Position numbers and translations under genes: made by a program. A stretch of DNA of 53,222 nt from a virus, in IMG/VR virus record IMGVR_UViG_3300025141_000133, positions 1-53,222 of that record; one strand, given 5' to 3'. This document shows positions 8,708 to 17,508 of this stretch, in pieces. The notes under the pieces were generated by a model that saw nothing but the letters and a program-made list of their open reading frames with translations, was not told the DNA's origin and did no database searches. The stretch's first letter is position 1, and every line of letters begins with the position of its first letter.

Positions 8708-10012
8708 CTAAGCTGGGGCATTCCATTTCAGGATGCAATGAGTTTCAGGAAGACTAATTTCTAGACCTGCTTCGGTCAGAACCATGTCTTTCCGTCCATC
8801 TTTATCAAGATCCTGTATGTTGGTTTTGATCTGAGTGTCACGTGACTTACCGTTACCCGATAATGGGCGATAAGCTACATTACTCATATCAACCATGACT
8901 GCATAATCTTCATATGGCCCACGCAACAGAGGTTCTTGCACTAAGTGCAAATTACCAAAGATAGTATTAACACGTGTAACCTCATGACCAAATGCACCAG
9001 GAATATTAGCGATATCCAACTTGTATCCCCCTGATGGAACTGTATTGCCAAGGAAAGAACCAGCATCTAGTTTATTAAACCAGCTGATTACTTTTCTAGA
9101 AGCAAGTACAAGTTTATTACCAGAGTTTCCAGACTCAGGATGGAAGATGTTTTCCATAGCCTCTAGGAAGTCATCATATGTAGAGCCAGCTTCTCCGTAT
9201 GTAAAGGGATAAGTTGTGCTATTAGCTTCGGTGTATGGTAAGATACCCCAAGAATAACGAAGCGGAGCTCCAGTACTATCCTCATCAGCAGCACCCACAC
9301 CAAATAACATAGCATTTTCTATGTCCATTTTATGTTCCATGAGTTTTTCCTGCCATACCCTACGATATTCATCGGGTCTACCACGATACTCAGTGGAAAG
9401 TGCGGTACCTGAGAACAGAGGGATAGCTGTTTTAAATATCTGACAGTATCCTTCTCTGTTGTACAGTTCGTCTTTCCAACCATCAGGTGCACCTGTTGCT
9501 TCAGCAAATGCGGAACCAACAACTAAACCCCCAGCATCATCGGCGATAGTAGCGTCAATATCTTGAAGTGCAGTAAGCGTAAGCGTGGCTTCTGAAGCAT
9601 CACTAACATCAATATCAGTTATCTTTGCATTATATACAGCAGCTGGCCCTGAAAAAGCGACAACCTGCCCTTCAAGAAAGAATGAAGGCTGTGTTGGAGT
9701 ACTTACAGTTTTACCATACTTATCAATTACGGAATCTACAATTAGGTCAAAAGACGCACCCTTTGCTACATCAACTGCTTGGGCGGCCTTTACACTAAAT
9801 GTACGTCTTTGCCACTGATGTCTCTGTTCCATAAACTTAAAAACAGGATCATTTGTGGGCTTTTTTGCAACTTTCGACAAGTAAACAAAGAACGGTGACT
9901 GCTGTGGAGCAAGTTCTGCTACACGTTCACCAAAATTGAAGACTCGTCGTGCGTCATTAATCTCAACACCCTGTACGGTACCATCGGGTGATAAGGAATA
10001 TTGATCAGCCAT
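8708..10012 (-). CDS. Major capsid protein
   Basis: This 434-aa protein forms the head shell. The N-terminal segment RRVFNFGERVAELAPQQSPF, with a following FKFMEQRHQWQRRTF, and the C-terminal pattern (HLVQEPLLRGPYEDYAVMVD, then VAYRPLSGNGKSRDTQIKTN and LTEAGLEISLPETHCILKW) resemble HK97-fold capsid proteins of the SU10-like class. It follows the scaffold gene by 13 bases in the usual portal-scaffold-capsid order. Assignment rests on motif and order, and no structure comparison was possible. Confidence 0.8.
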   Translation of the reverse strand: MADQYSLSPDGTVQGVEINDARRVFNFGERVAELAPQQSPFFVYLSKVAKKPTNDPVFKFMEQRHQWQRRTFSVKAAQAVDVAKGASFDLIVDSVIDKYGKTVSTPTQPSFFLEGQVVAFSGPAAVYNAKITDIDVSDASEATLTLTALQDIDATIADDAGGLVVGSAFAEATGAPDGWKDELYNREGYCQIFKTAIPLFSGTALSTEYRGRPDEYRRVWQEKLMEHKMDIENAMLFGVGAADEDSTGAPLRYSWGILPYTEANSTTYPFTYGEAGSTYDDFLEAMENIFHPESGNSGNKLVLASRKVISWFNKLDAGSFLGNTVPSGGYKLDIANIPGAFGHEVTRVNTIFGNLHLVQEPLLRGPYEDYAVMVDMSNVAYRPLSGNGKSRDTQIKTNIQDLDKDGRKDMVLTEAGLEISLPETHCILKWNAPA

Positions 10013-10025
10013 TATTTGTTACTCC

Positions 10026-10976
10026 TTATGTCCAAGGATTCCGATTGTCGAAATCCTGCACCATTGACTCCATAAGGCGATCTTCTTCTGTTTTACCAGC
10101 TTGTGCATCATGCCCAGGCGTAACACCTACAGGCCTGGGAATAGATAGTCGTTCTTTTTCTCGCTGCATAGCTTCAGCTTTGCTTTTAACAGTAATCTCC
10201 TCTCTAGACGGAGCATGTCGCAACTTCCAGAGATTAACCAGGTTATCTAGAGAAATAGACTCAGGAGCACTCATTTCTGTCATGAAGCTCTGAGCTTCTT
10301 CTCCCGAAAAACCTCGGTTTGTTGTTAAATCACCATAGAGATTACGCATTTGTGCAACACGCTGTTGCTCAGCCTGAGCTCGTTGACGGACAGTTGCTTC
10401 TTGTTCATAAGCAACCCTCTGTGCTTCTTGCTGAGCCTCATAATAAGCAAGAGTGTCATCACGATAACCATCTACTGATTCTCGATACTTATAGCTAACG
10501 CTATCAGGATCACTATATGCATCAATGGCGTCATAATTAGTGGGCTTTTCAGGACGTTCTGGTTTCTTCAATGATGATCCAGTGGACTCTTGGATTTGAT
10601 CATTGGACAACTGTTCCTCAAGAGCTTTTACTACTTGCGGATTCTGATTGAGATAGTTGGCTATTGGAGCTACTTGCTCCAACTCCGTCATCCGATTGTA
10701 GATCTCTTTAGTTTCGTTGACCTGTGTATCATACTTACTTTGCCAGTATTTGTAACTATCAGGATTATCTTTATCAGATATCTCCTCTCTAGGTGCAGGA
10801 ATTGACGGTTCTTCTTCCACAGATGCCATATCTATTCTATCATCACTTACCAATTCTGCAAATGGGTCTTCTCCACTTGGATCAGGAGCTACTATATCAT
10901 CTACAATTGATTCAGATGTTGTAACAGACAGACTTTCCTGCTCTGTCATATCCACGTTCTGTGCTTCTTGTGCCAT
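10026..10976 (-). CDS. Capsid scaffold protein
   Basis: A 316-aa, highly charged, largely helical protein lies between the portal and major capsid genes. It has an acidic disordered N-terminus (residues 1-75), a Gln/Glu/Ala-rich coiled coil (about 175-215: YYEAQQEAQRVAYEQEATV), and a C-terminal helical segment ending DFDNRNPWT. Composition, length and order are those of an internal scaffolding protein that guides capsid assembly. No protease is recognised nearby. Confidence 0.75.
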   Translation of the reverse strand: MAQEAQNVDMTEQESLSVTTSESIVDDIVAPDPSGEDPFAELVSDDRIDMASVEEEPSIPAPREEISDKDNPDSYKYWQSKYDTQVNETKEIYNRMTELEQVAPIANYLNQNPQVVKALEEQLSNDQIQESTGSSLKKPERPEKPTNYDAIDAYSDPDSVSYKYRESVDGYRDDTLAYYEAQQEAQRVAYEQEATVRQRAQAEQQRVAQMRNLYGDLTTNRGFSGEEAQSFMTEMSAPESISLDNLVNLWKLRHAPSREEITVKSKAEAMQREKERLSIPRPVGVTPGHDAQAGKTEEDRLMESMVQDFDNRNPWT

Positions 10977-10985
10977 TTTAACCTC

Positions 10986-13319
10986 CTACGACTCTCTTGG
11001 TTTGATTGCCGTTGCTTTGATTTTGGCTAGTTCATCTCCCAAACGTGATTCATAAAGCTGTGCAGCTTTACGAACCTCAGTTGAGCTTTTATGTAAATCT
11101 GTCTTAAATTTTTCTACTTCTACACGTTTATCAGTTGAGCTTTTATGTAGATCTGTCTTAAATTTTTCTACTTCCACACGTTTCTTAGCATGTACGGACT
11201 CTCTTTCTGCTGTTTGCAGATCCCCACTAAGTTTCTTATTCTCTTCAACCAGTGAGGATATTTGTGATTGAAGCTGATTAATCATACTCATTCTCTCTAA
11301 TACGCCTTCCGCATCAACAATTTCAGTCTTCTTAAGTACTTCAGTCTGATCGATAAGACCAGCTTGAAACATTTGCATATAAGTATCAAGAAGTGCCCAT
11401 CTATTAGATGGGAGAGTTGATCCTGCTACAACAACGATATCATACATACCAACAGTAATATCATTAATTTTTCCAATTTCATCCCCAGTAAACTCATCAT
11501 AGACAGCCTGGTTAATTTGTGTCTCTTGAGTAATATTATTAGGTTGCATAAGCCGAATTATCTTTTCCTCTGTATAAAGTTGCTGAATTAAAGGGATAGC
11601 TACTATGGCAACCTGATTTAGTACTTGTTCCATATCATCACGACGGGATTTGATACGTCTTTGACCAAATTCATCCATAACGACAGTTCCACGATAAGTA
11701 GATGGAGCTGTTTTTGCTGAGCCTTGCATCATTTCAAATATGCCAAATCCATACTCAAGATCATGTTTAGCATCAGCTTCGTTCTTATATAGCTCATTAG
11801 GTAGTGGTATCGGCCCAGCTACAACAGGAGTACCTAATTCACCATCAAATTCTATTACTGCAGTTCCTGCTTTGCCCCATTCTTCCTCTATTTCACGTTT
11901 ATTAACAGAACCTCTAGGGACGAGTAGCTTTACGTTAGTACTAGTAGATGCGTGAGCAATGATAAGAGAACGTATTTTATTAACATATTCCTGAAGAGGC
12001 CTATATATCCTAACATCACTCTCTGGATAAGGATTGCGATCATGGATATTCATCATAACAACAATCGGATAATCCTCACAAGGAAGAATCCTAGTATAAA
12101 GCAACCTGTCACCAGCAGAGACAACAACTTTAATTCTATCCTGAGCTATCTTGTTAACGTATATCTCTCCTTCCTGCATCAATTCTGACTTTGTAATCTC
12201 TTTGAGATAAGTAGTACTACCAGGAATAACCATAGGATCATCATCAGAAGCAGGGCCAGGAACCATTTGGGGCTGAGGCTCACCCATAGGCTGACCAGAC
12301 ATTGGATCTATTTGAGGTGGGGGCATTATCATATGGAAAACACCACCAGTTTGCTCTATAATCTGTAATAATTCATTAACACCCTCTGGAACAGTAACAA
12401 TCTCCCTATTACCTGGATTATCTTCTTTTTCTACAATAACAGCGGGTTGTTCTCCATAAGCACTAAATTTTTCTTCGGTATTGAATATTTGCTCATAATT
12501 AGCGTTTGGATCATAAGTATGAAAGTAATCTACCGTTATACGTGTATATCTCTCGATAAACTCTACTTTCTTATGCACACCATCGTCACTAAAGTCACCT
12601 AAGAATGTTTGACTTTCAGTATTGTCTAGTTTAGTAATAGGATATGAATGTAAAGAAGATGCGTCTCCAGTATCCCACTTATCTGCTGCTTCTATAATAT
12701 CAGAAAACTCAGGATAAGTATTATGAGCTTGCTCTTCTGTAATGATTTTAACTATTAAAATGTTGGCAGCATCCCTACACATGTTATCTTTTGAATTAGG
12801 GTCAATATAAAGGTCTAAAGGGTTAACAGCCTCCACAAGAACTTCTCCCTTGCCCATATCAGCATGTGGATCCTGATAAACCTGTAAAACACCCATACCG
12901 CCTACATAATAGTCATCAATAACTCTTTTAAGTGCTGAATTGCCATCTGAGTTCTCCCAAATCCAAGTAAAGAGGTCTGACATGATTTTAGCCACTCGAG
13001 TATCAGAATCTTCCCTACCAGTAGCCCTGAACGAAGGTTTATTATAAGCAAGTAATGCTTTTGCAGTTTCTACAATAGGATGCATACGATTAACCACTAT
13101 TGGATTTTGTCCTCGTTTCTTGAGTATCTCTGTTTGTTCTTGAGTCCATTGTGCTCCTGATCTGAATTCTTGTGCTTCCTTAAACTTTTGTGCCCAGGAA
13201 TACCTGGGATTTGAATATCTTTGCACTAATTCCCTAGATCGCTCAACTTCAGGGTGAATACCTTCAAATGCTGGATCACCAGCCTCTGCCTCAAGATTTT
13301 CCATTTGAGGCTGACTCAT
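10986..13319 (-). CDS. Portal protein (P22-like)
   Basis: A large portal of about 777 aa, comparable in size to P22-type portals, forms the DNA entry ring at one capsid vertex. Features seen: an N-terminal RYSNPRYSWAQKFKEAQEF segment, VVNRMHPIVETAKALLAYNK, DYYVGGMGVLQVYQDPHADM, VEAVNPLDLYIDPNSKD, and a late GTVVMDEFGQRRIKSRRDDM helix. The C-terminal barrel is a coiled coil (residues ~690-770) containing an 18-residue tandem duplication. The frame opens from a TTG at 13370 that overlaps the terminase end, but ATG 13319 is the first ATG. Neither has a clear Shine-Dalgarno, so the start is uncertain. Confidence 0.85.
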   Translation of the reverse strand: MSQPQMENLEAEAGDPAFEGIHPEVERSRELVQRYSNPRYSWAQKFKEAQEFRSGAQWTQEQTEILKKRGQNPIVVNRMHPIVETAKALLAYNKPSFRATGREDSDTRVAKIMSDLFTWIWENSDGNSALKRVIDDYYVGGMGVLQVYQDPHADMGKGEVLVEAVNPLDLYIDPNSKDNMCRDAANILIVKIITEEQAHNTYPEFSDIIEAADKWDTGDASSLHSYPITKLDNTESQTFLGDFSDDGVHKKVEFIERYTRITVDYFHTYDPNANYEQIFNTEEKFSAYGEQPAVIVEKEDNPGNREIVTVPEGVNELLQIIEQTGGVFHMIMPPPQIDPMSGQPMGEPQPQMVPGPASDDDPMVIPGSTTYLKEITKSELMQEGEIYVNKIAQDRIKVVVSAGDRLLYTRILPCEDYPIVVMMNIHDRNPYPESDVRIYRPLQEYVNKIRSLIIAHASTSTNVKLLVPRGSVNKREIEEEWGKAGTAVIEFDGELGTPVVAGPIPLPNELYKNEADAKHDLEYGFGIFEMMQGSAKTAPSTYRGTVVMDEFGQRRIKSRRDDMEQVLNQVAIVAIPLIQQLYTEEKIIRLMQPNNITQETQINQAVYDEFTGDEIGKINDITVGMYDIVVVAGSTLPSNRWALLDTYMQMFQAGLIDQTEVLKKTEIVDAEGVLERMSMINQLQSQISSLVEENKKLSGDLQTAERESVHAKKRVEVEKFKTDLHKSSTDKRVEVEKFKTDLHKSSTEVRKAAQLYESRLGDELAKIKATAIKPRES
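11078..11184 (-). repeat. 54-bp tandem duplication in the portal C-terminus
   Basis: Two adjacent 54-base units differ at only about two positions. They encode two copies of KRVEVEKFKTDLHKSST in the portal's C-terminal coiled coil. The copies are in frame (18 codons each), so the helix is lengthened rather than broken. The low divergence points to a recent event. Confidence 0.9.
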
Positions 13320-13354
13320 CTGTTTACCGAGGGTGTTTCTAGGGTGTTGCACCA

Positions 13355-14833
13355 CTAAAGTACTGCCCAATCATAGTTTACAGCTGATTTGCTGGAATTA
13401 TCGGAAACTGAGGCTGTTTCAGAAGAATGAGGTGTATAAACCCCTTTCATAGCATAAAACAGCCCATCTAGCAAATCATCGTGCTTTCCTCGGGGATACA
13501 TCAAGAGTTCTCCCTTCAAGTCCTCCATTTTGTCATCTATGAATATTTTTTTCCTATAGAAGTGAGGTTCCATACTTTCTAACCTTACTGACTTATGAGT
13601 TCTAGGATTTTCTTTAATTCTTAAACCAGGGATAAATATATCCTTCTCTTGGCAACGACGTTCAAGATAGTCCCGTATCATCTCCTGGTAGCCAACAGAT
13701 TCGATTCTTACCTTCTGTGGCTTATATTTTTTGTACTGAGACATGATAGACTCAGCTAAATCTACTGGTTTTGCATGTTTTCGGTAATATGGGAGTATAT
13801 AACGATTATCATTGGCATCTATGGCAATTGTTACAATAGTAGAGTAATCTGCGGTCTGTTTTGTGCTAGAAGCAGGATCTACGCCTATAAACGTGTAAAC
13901 AGGTATATCTACACCATTTTTCAGCTTTAATGTGTGTAATCCATATTTACCAAGTTCAAGAGTGCCATCATAGTACTGTAAGTAGTCTTCGCTGAATAAT
14001 TGGTCTTCATCTCCTACTACTTCACACTGATATTCACGATAGAAGACTGATGAACGGTTAATATCAGAGAGCGAGATCTTTTTCTCCATAAGAGCATCAT
14101 AACTCAACTGTTCGGGCCAGAGCACTTTCTTTTTCTTATCATCTATGACAGCCTGATATCTTAACGTCTTCCACCCTTTCATGCCATCTAAGGTTTCAAC
14201 TATGCACCTTTGATGCTGTGGTGTGCCAATAACAATGACTCTTCCTGTTTGTGCATCAAGTGCAGGTTCAACAGACTGCAATAACCAACGTAAGTTCCAT
14301 TCCATTGCCGTATCTGTCTTAGTATTGTTCTCATCCTCTGGATCATCCAATACTATGAGCGTTGGACGCTGATCTCCGTACTTTAACCCTCTTATCTGCT
14401 GACCTGTACCTTTACAGGTGATAACAGAGCCATCTTTCAATTCTACGGTGTCTTTTGTCCATATCCTGGATGAATGCTGTCCCCAGTACCCAAACATCGT
14501 TCTCAAGGGCATAGAATACTCAAGTGCGTTCTTAATCGTGTGTAAAAGGTTCAAAGCGTGTCCCTGAGTCTTAGAAGAGAGTACTATTACCTTCTTTTTC
14601 TGGTCATCAAAGAAAATATGGTGTAATGGGAATACGCCAGCTGCAAGAGAAGTTTTAGCGTGTCCCCTAGGAGCAACAATGTTCATGCGTTTGTATTTCT
14701 TATTTATGAACATTTCACAGATGTCCTTATGAAATTCAGGTGACGGAAGAGAAAACATATTAGGTAAGCATGCTTTACCAAATTTTAGTATGTCACCCTT
14801 CAGTTGGTGCAGTATTTGGTCTTTCCTACTCAT
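13355..14833 (-). CDS. terL: Terminase large subunit (packaging ATPase-nuclease)
   Basis: This 492-aa motor protein pumps DNA into the prohead and cuts concatemers. Walker A is at residues 54-62 (APRGHAKTS) and Walker B at 159-166 (LIVLDDPE, with catalytic Glu). A GTPQH coupling motif follows. The RNase H-like nuclease begins at GVDPASS (Asp in the first metal site) and ends at KHDDLLDGLFYAM. The length is normal for the family. Its ATG overlaps the TerS stop as ATGA, and its end overlaps the longest form of the portal frame. Confidence 0.95.
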   Translation of the reverse strand: MSRKDQILHQLKGDILKFGKACLPNMFSLPSPEFHKDICEMFINKKYKRMNIVAPRGHAKTSLAAGVFPLHHIFFDDQKKKVIVLSSKTQGHALNLLHTIKNALEYSMPLRTMFGYWGQHSSRIWTKDTVELKDGSVITCKGTGQQIRGLKYGDQRPTLIVLDDPEDENNTKTDTAMEWNLRWLLQSVEPALDAQTGRVIVIGTPQHQRCIVETLDGMKGWKTLRYQAVIDDKKKKVLWPEQLSYDALMEKKISLSDINRSSVFYREYQCEVVGDEDQLFSEDYLQYYDGTLELGKYGLHTLKLKNGVDIPVYTFIGVDPASSTKQTADYSTIVTIAIDANDNRYILPYYRKHAKPVDLAESIMSQYKKYKPQKVRIESVGYQEMIRDYLERRCQEKDIFIPGLRIKENPRTHKSVRLESMEPHFYRKKIFIDDKMEDLKGELLMYPRGKHDDLLDGLFYAMKGVYTPHSSETASVSDNSSKSAVNYDWAVL

Positions 14834-15636
14834 GCTGCGATGGTTTCCATTCCCTTTTTATCAAGTTTTAGTGGTTCTACAGGCTCACTTAACCCTGCAG
14901 CCTCCTCAATAGACTGTAACGAGACGAATTCAGCCTCAAAGGTGTCAATTTGCTTCTGTTTCTCCTTCATACCGAATATTTCGACCAAATCTTCTGCTGC
15001 CCTGAGCAAATTAGCAGCCTGTTCCTTCTTTCGAGCTAAATTAGCAGCTTCGAGGATCATATCTATGACAGTGCCCTTAGTAACACCCTTCTTAGACATT
15101 AACCTCTCTAACTCTTTGTCTACCATTTCTTGGATATATTGTTTTTTGAGTAATGCTTTAGCCTTAGCTGCTGGTATGGGCTCCTTTTTGTTGAAAATTT
15201 TTCCCAGCCTGTCGTAGCTGATGTTGTCTGCGATAAACATTTGTGCGTATGCCCTAACAAAATTCTTGTAACAAGTCCTTGTCTTATTGAGTTCCCAGCT
15301 ACTCTTAGACGAGATTTGGTTAAACTCTCCTGTTTCTTTGTGCGGTAGGTACTTGAGCTTCCGCTTTCCAGTGAAACACTGCCCGAAGGGAAAGACAAGA
15401 TTGATAGAAGGTTTGTTCCTATCAGTGTATTCGCGCCTTTTGAGGCATTCTGCAACGTAACCGTCATCTGTTATGCCCCACTCACCTGGTAAACAGTCCT
15501 GCCAGTACTTATATTCAATTTTTTGCTGTTTAGCCTCTTTTTCTGGGTATATGAAGTACTCTTTCTCATTATATCTCTTTTTACCCGTCTGAAGTGCCCA
15601 GGGCTGGTCTATATGCTTTCTTACTATCTTGTCCAT
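14830..15636 (-). CDS. terS: Probable terminase small subunit
   Basis: This 268-aa protein lies directly upstream of TerL with a 4-base ATGA overlap. Residues ~130-235 have the layout of small terminase subunits: a DNA-binding-type helical part (ISYDRLGKIFNKKEPIP), then KALLKKQYIQEMVDKELERL and a long helix (TVIDMILEAANLARKKEQAA) ending in LVEIFGMKEKQKQID. The N-terminal ~120 residues are basic and unusual. It should recognise viral DNA and regulate the motor. The identity rests on this pattern and gene order. Confidence 0.7.
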   Translation of the reverse strand: MDKIVRKHIDQPWALQTGKKRYNEKEYFIYPEKEAKQQKIEYKYWQDCLPGEWGITDDGYVAECLKRREYTDRNKPSINLVFPFGQCFTGKRKLKYLPHKETGEFNQISSKSSWELNKTRTCYKNFVRAYAQMFIADNISYDRLGKIFNKKEPIPAAKAKALLKKQYIQEMVDKELERLMSKKGVTKGTVIDMILEAANLARKKEQAANLLRAAEDLVEIFGMKEKQKQIDTFEAEFVSLQSIEEAAGLSEPVEPLKLDKKGMETIAA

Positions 15637-15896
15637 TAGAAATCAATGACTTCCCATCCCTTGGGTATTGGTGTGTCTAGAATTTTATCTAAGTCTCCCT
15701 CGAAATCAATATCACTGTAATCAGTAGTGTGTTTACTAATGTTACTTATGTTAAGTATAGTACTAGTCTGGTTACTATCGTTAACACTAGTATTAATATC
15801 TAATAACTTAGCACTCTTGTTAACTACTCTACTAACTAAATTGGTAACTAAACTACTAAACACGTGCTTCTCTGTATACTGACTTACAAGTATCAC
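15636..15896 (-). CDS. Small hypothetical protein, about 75-86 aa
   Basis: A Ser/Thr/Asn-rich protein ends with an acidic segment (DIDFEGDLDKIL and PKGWEVIDF). Its stop overlaps the TerS start as TAATG, which supports real translation. The frame opens at GTG 15896, inside the zinc-ribbon gene, and a second GTG near 15862 is possible. Bases 15700-15860 are AT-rich with many TTAGT, GTTAAC and ACTAGT repeats, so the middle may be drifting sequence. No function is recognised. Confidence 0.5.
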   Translation of the reverse strand: MILVSQYTEKHVFSSLVTNLVSRVVNKSAKLLDINTSVNDSNQTSTILNISNISKHTTDYSDIDFEGDLDKILDTPIPKGWEVIDF

Positions 15897-16062
15897 AAGT
15901 TAAAACATATTCGTAGTTATCACTGGTTCCATTAGATTCTGTACGTATACTGCTATCCTTGTTGAACCATAGTGATCTCTCTAGCTTGGTTTCTATACAT
16001 TCAGGACAGAAAGGTGTCCCAGAAGCAATATACTTTATTTCGGCTTGTCCTAAATGTGACAT
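15856..16062 (-). CDS. Zinc-ribbon protein at the head of the late block
   Basis: A 68-aa protein from ATG 16062. Two cysteine pairs, FCPEC and TCDTC, separated by about 35 residues form a classic zinc ribbon. The frame extends to a TTG at 16077, but ATG 16062 fits better with the promoter-like sequence just upstream. It is the first gene of the leftward late block. A transcription- or packaging-related DNA-binding role is possible but not shown. Confidence 0.6.
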   Translation of the reverse strand: MSHLGQAEIKYIASGTPFCPECIETKLERSLWFNKDSSIRTESNGTSDNYEYVLTCDTCKSVYREARV

Positions 16063-16075
16063 TGCAATTAGAACC

Positions 16076-16104
16076 AATATAAGACTAATATATTAAAAAA
16101 TCAA
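16076..16104 (-). promoter_or_regulatory. Candidate sigma70-type promoter for the late block
   Basis: On the minus strand TTGATT (16104-16099) is followed after exactly 17 bases by TATATT (16081-16076), a good match to -35/-10 elements. Transcription would start near 16069, only about 7 bases before ATG 16062, giving a nearly leaderless message. The region is very AT-rich, so a chance match is possible. Confidence 0.4.
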
Positions 16105-16342
16105 TGACAAAAGTATGAAAAATTAATTCCCAAAATATACTACGAATGTGAGAGCATGATATATACACATACTACCCCCAAAGTATTCGTACATGGTGGG
16201 TGTACATTTCGTTGAAAAACACGTAACTCGTTTAATCAGTTGCATATCTCCCCACCGTGTGCAGTTCCACCTGACTACTCCGCAACTCGTGTAGAGTGTC
16301 AGTCACTTAAACTGTGCTGTTGAAGCACGGAAGGAGCATGAT
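16105..16342. promoter_or_regulatory. Divergent control region between late and early blocks
   Basis: This non-coding region separates the leftward and rightward genes. The left part is AT-rich and the right part (from about 16170) is GC-richer, like the gene it leads into. It holds a CTCCCCAC motif at 16248-16255 flanked by TGCA on both sides, and a Shine-Dalgarno (GGAAGGAG) just before ATG 16343. A TTGAAA at 16212 is a possible -35, but no convincing -10 follows. Confidence 0.4.
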
Positions 16343-16663
16343 ATGGACTTTCTATCAATGCTACGTAGTATGGGTGAACTCAGAGGTTCTTTCTGGGTAT
16401 CACGTCCCAATGATCCAACGGACATCGCAGGCGAGGGTTTCAGTGTCGTCCCGTTATCCGAGCTCCAAGTTGGTGATAACCTATTCGTGAACACCAAGAC
16501 CATCTCTGAGGCTGAGCAGGTTCTCGTCTGTGATGCTATTAACACACTCAGAGCACAGGAAGGTGTCGCTCCGTTTCATCTGATGGACTCTGAATGTAAG
16601 GAGTCTACCATACATGATGCGGGTGATGTCGTTTGTGTGTGGTTAGCGCCCGAGCTATCATAG
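16343..16663 (+). CDS. GC-rich single gene with its own terminator (moron-like), 106 aa
   Basis: A 106-aa soluble protein with no motif I can name. GGAAGGAG about 7 bases upstream supports ATG 16343. A sampled 60-base stretch (16381-16440) is 32/60 G+C, against 21/60 in the neighbouring early gene at 17701-17760. It sits alone between the divergent control region and a strong intrinsic terminator at 16680-16724, so it is a separate transcription unit. Composition and isolation suggest acquisition from elsewhere. Residues WLAPELS end the protein. No toxin or membrane signature is visible. Confidence 0.65.
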   Translation: MDFLSMLRSMGELRGSFWVSRPNDPTDIAGEGFSVVPLSELQVGDNLFVNTKTISEAEQVLVCDAINTLRAQEGVAPFHLMDSECKESTIHDAGDVVCVWLAPELS

Positions 16664-16679
16664 AGTAGTCACCCTTAAC

Positions 16680-16724
16680 GCAGTGTCTCATGTCGCTTGT
16701 ATGGCATGAGGCACTGCTTTTTTT
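16680..16724 (+). terminator. Strong intrinsic terminator
   Basis: A 13-bp stem (16680-16692 GCAGTGTCTCATG with 16705-16717 CATGAGGCACTGC, one G-U pair) encloses a 12-base loop and is followed by seven T's. It ends the 106-aa gene and would insulate the early operon from it. Confidence 0.92.
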
Positions 16725-16815
16725 ACATACCAGACAAAAAAAGGGTTCTTCAACACAGCTCCCCACAGTGTTCAGGAGTTCAGTAGCATTTCACTTAGAA
16801 TAAGGAGGAAACAAG
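16725..16815 (+). promoter_or_regulatory. Leader of the rightward early operon
   Basis: About 90 bases between the terminator and the first early gene must hold the early promoter. I see no clear -35/-10 pair. A CTCCCCAC motif (16759-16766) lies in the loop between AACAC (16752-16756) and GTGTT (16768-16772), which could form a small hairpin. AAGGAGG before ATG 16816 is the Shine-Dalgarno. Confidence 0.35.
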
Positions 16816-17286
16816 ATGAAACACATAGAAGGGATACTACATCGAATATATTGCAAGATCCGCTTTAAGTATGGTAAGCACTTAGCAATCATAGCATGTC
16901 CAGGCAATGAGCCATTACATTTTCACCATGATGGTTGTCCAGCATGTGAATACTATGAAGACATGGAAGAGTTAGCTAAGGAGGGGGAGGGTGGAGTTCC
17001 ATGCAAAATGCCAGACGATATCATTCTCGACTTAGCAAAAACACTCGAATTGGTAGCTACTCATTGTAATTGTAATGATGGTACTGCTGAGACAGTAGGA
17101 TTAAACTGGAGCTATTTGCACAAGTTAGACAATAGAACACAACATTGGTTAGGCAAGGTTTATGGCGAAGCGAAGCAGGACTCGTTAGTTGATGCAGATA
17201 GTGACCAATATAAGTACATAAAAGAACAAGAGTTATTAGACATGTTAGATGATACGAAGAAAGAACTGGAGGAAATGGTCTGGTAA
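16816..17286 (+). CDS. Cysteine/histidine-rich early protein, 156 aa
   Basis: First gene of the early operon, with a strong AAGGAGG site. Residues 25-45 (IIACPGNEPLHFHHDGCPAC) and a later CxC-type pair (THCNCNDG) look like metal-binding positions. The rest is helical and acidic, ending in a Lys/Glu-rich helix. No catalytic family is recognised. Being transcribed first suggests an early host-directed or regulatory role, by position only. Confidence 0.65.
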   Translation: MKHIEGILHRIYCKIRFKYGKHLAIIACPGNEPLHFHHDGCPACEYYEDMEELAKEGEGGVPCKMPDDIILDLAKTLELVATHCNCNDGTAETVGLNWSYLHKLDNRTQHWLGKVYGEAKQDSLVDADSDQYKYIKEQELLDMLDDTKKELEEMVW

Positions 17287-17343
17287 AGTAATGACAACTG
17301 GGTAGTATTACTAACCACATGTAACTTAAAAAAGGAGAAGGTC

Positions 17344-17508
17344 ATGAAGAAAAGAAACAGAGCAAACCTAATCACAGTAGATCAATTCGGTAGTGTACTA
17401 TTAATCAAAGCCAAAGGTAACAGCATAGGCGAGCTTAAAGCAAATGCATGTAAACAAATAAGGAGGACAAATAGAAATGCAGGTAAAATTACACCTAAAC
17501 GGTTCTGA
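17344..17508 (+). CDS. Small basic early protein, 54 aa
   Basis: ATG 17344 follows AAGGAGAAGGTC, a good Shine-Dalgarno. The 54-aa product (MKKRNRANLITVDQFGS...) is strongly basic, with a short central beta-like part (SVLLIKAKGNSIGELKA). It overlaps the next gene by 32 bases in another frame. The basic charge suggests nucleic-acid binding, but nothing more can be said. Confidence 0.55.
   Translation: MKKRNRANLITVDQFGSVLLIKAKGNSIGELKANACKQIRRTNRNAGKITPKRF

Noticed and set aside
15120-15467. 115-aa minus-strand frame inside TerS
   Set aside because: Lies within the larger TerS frame and has low coding character.
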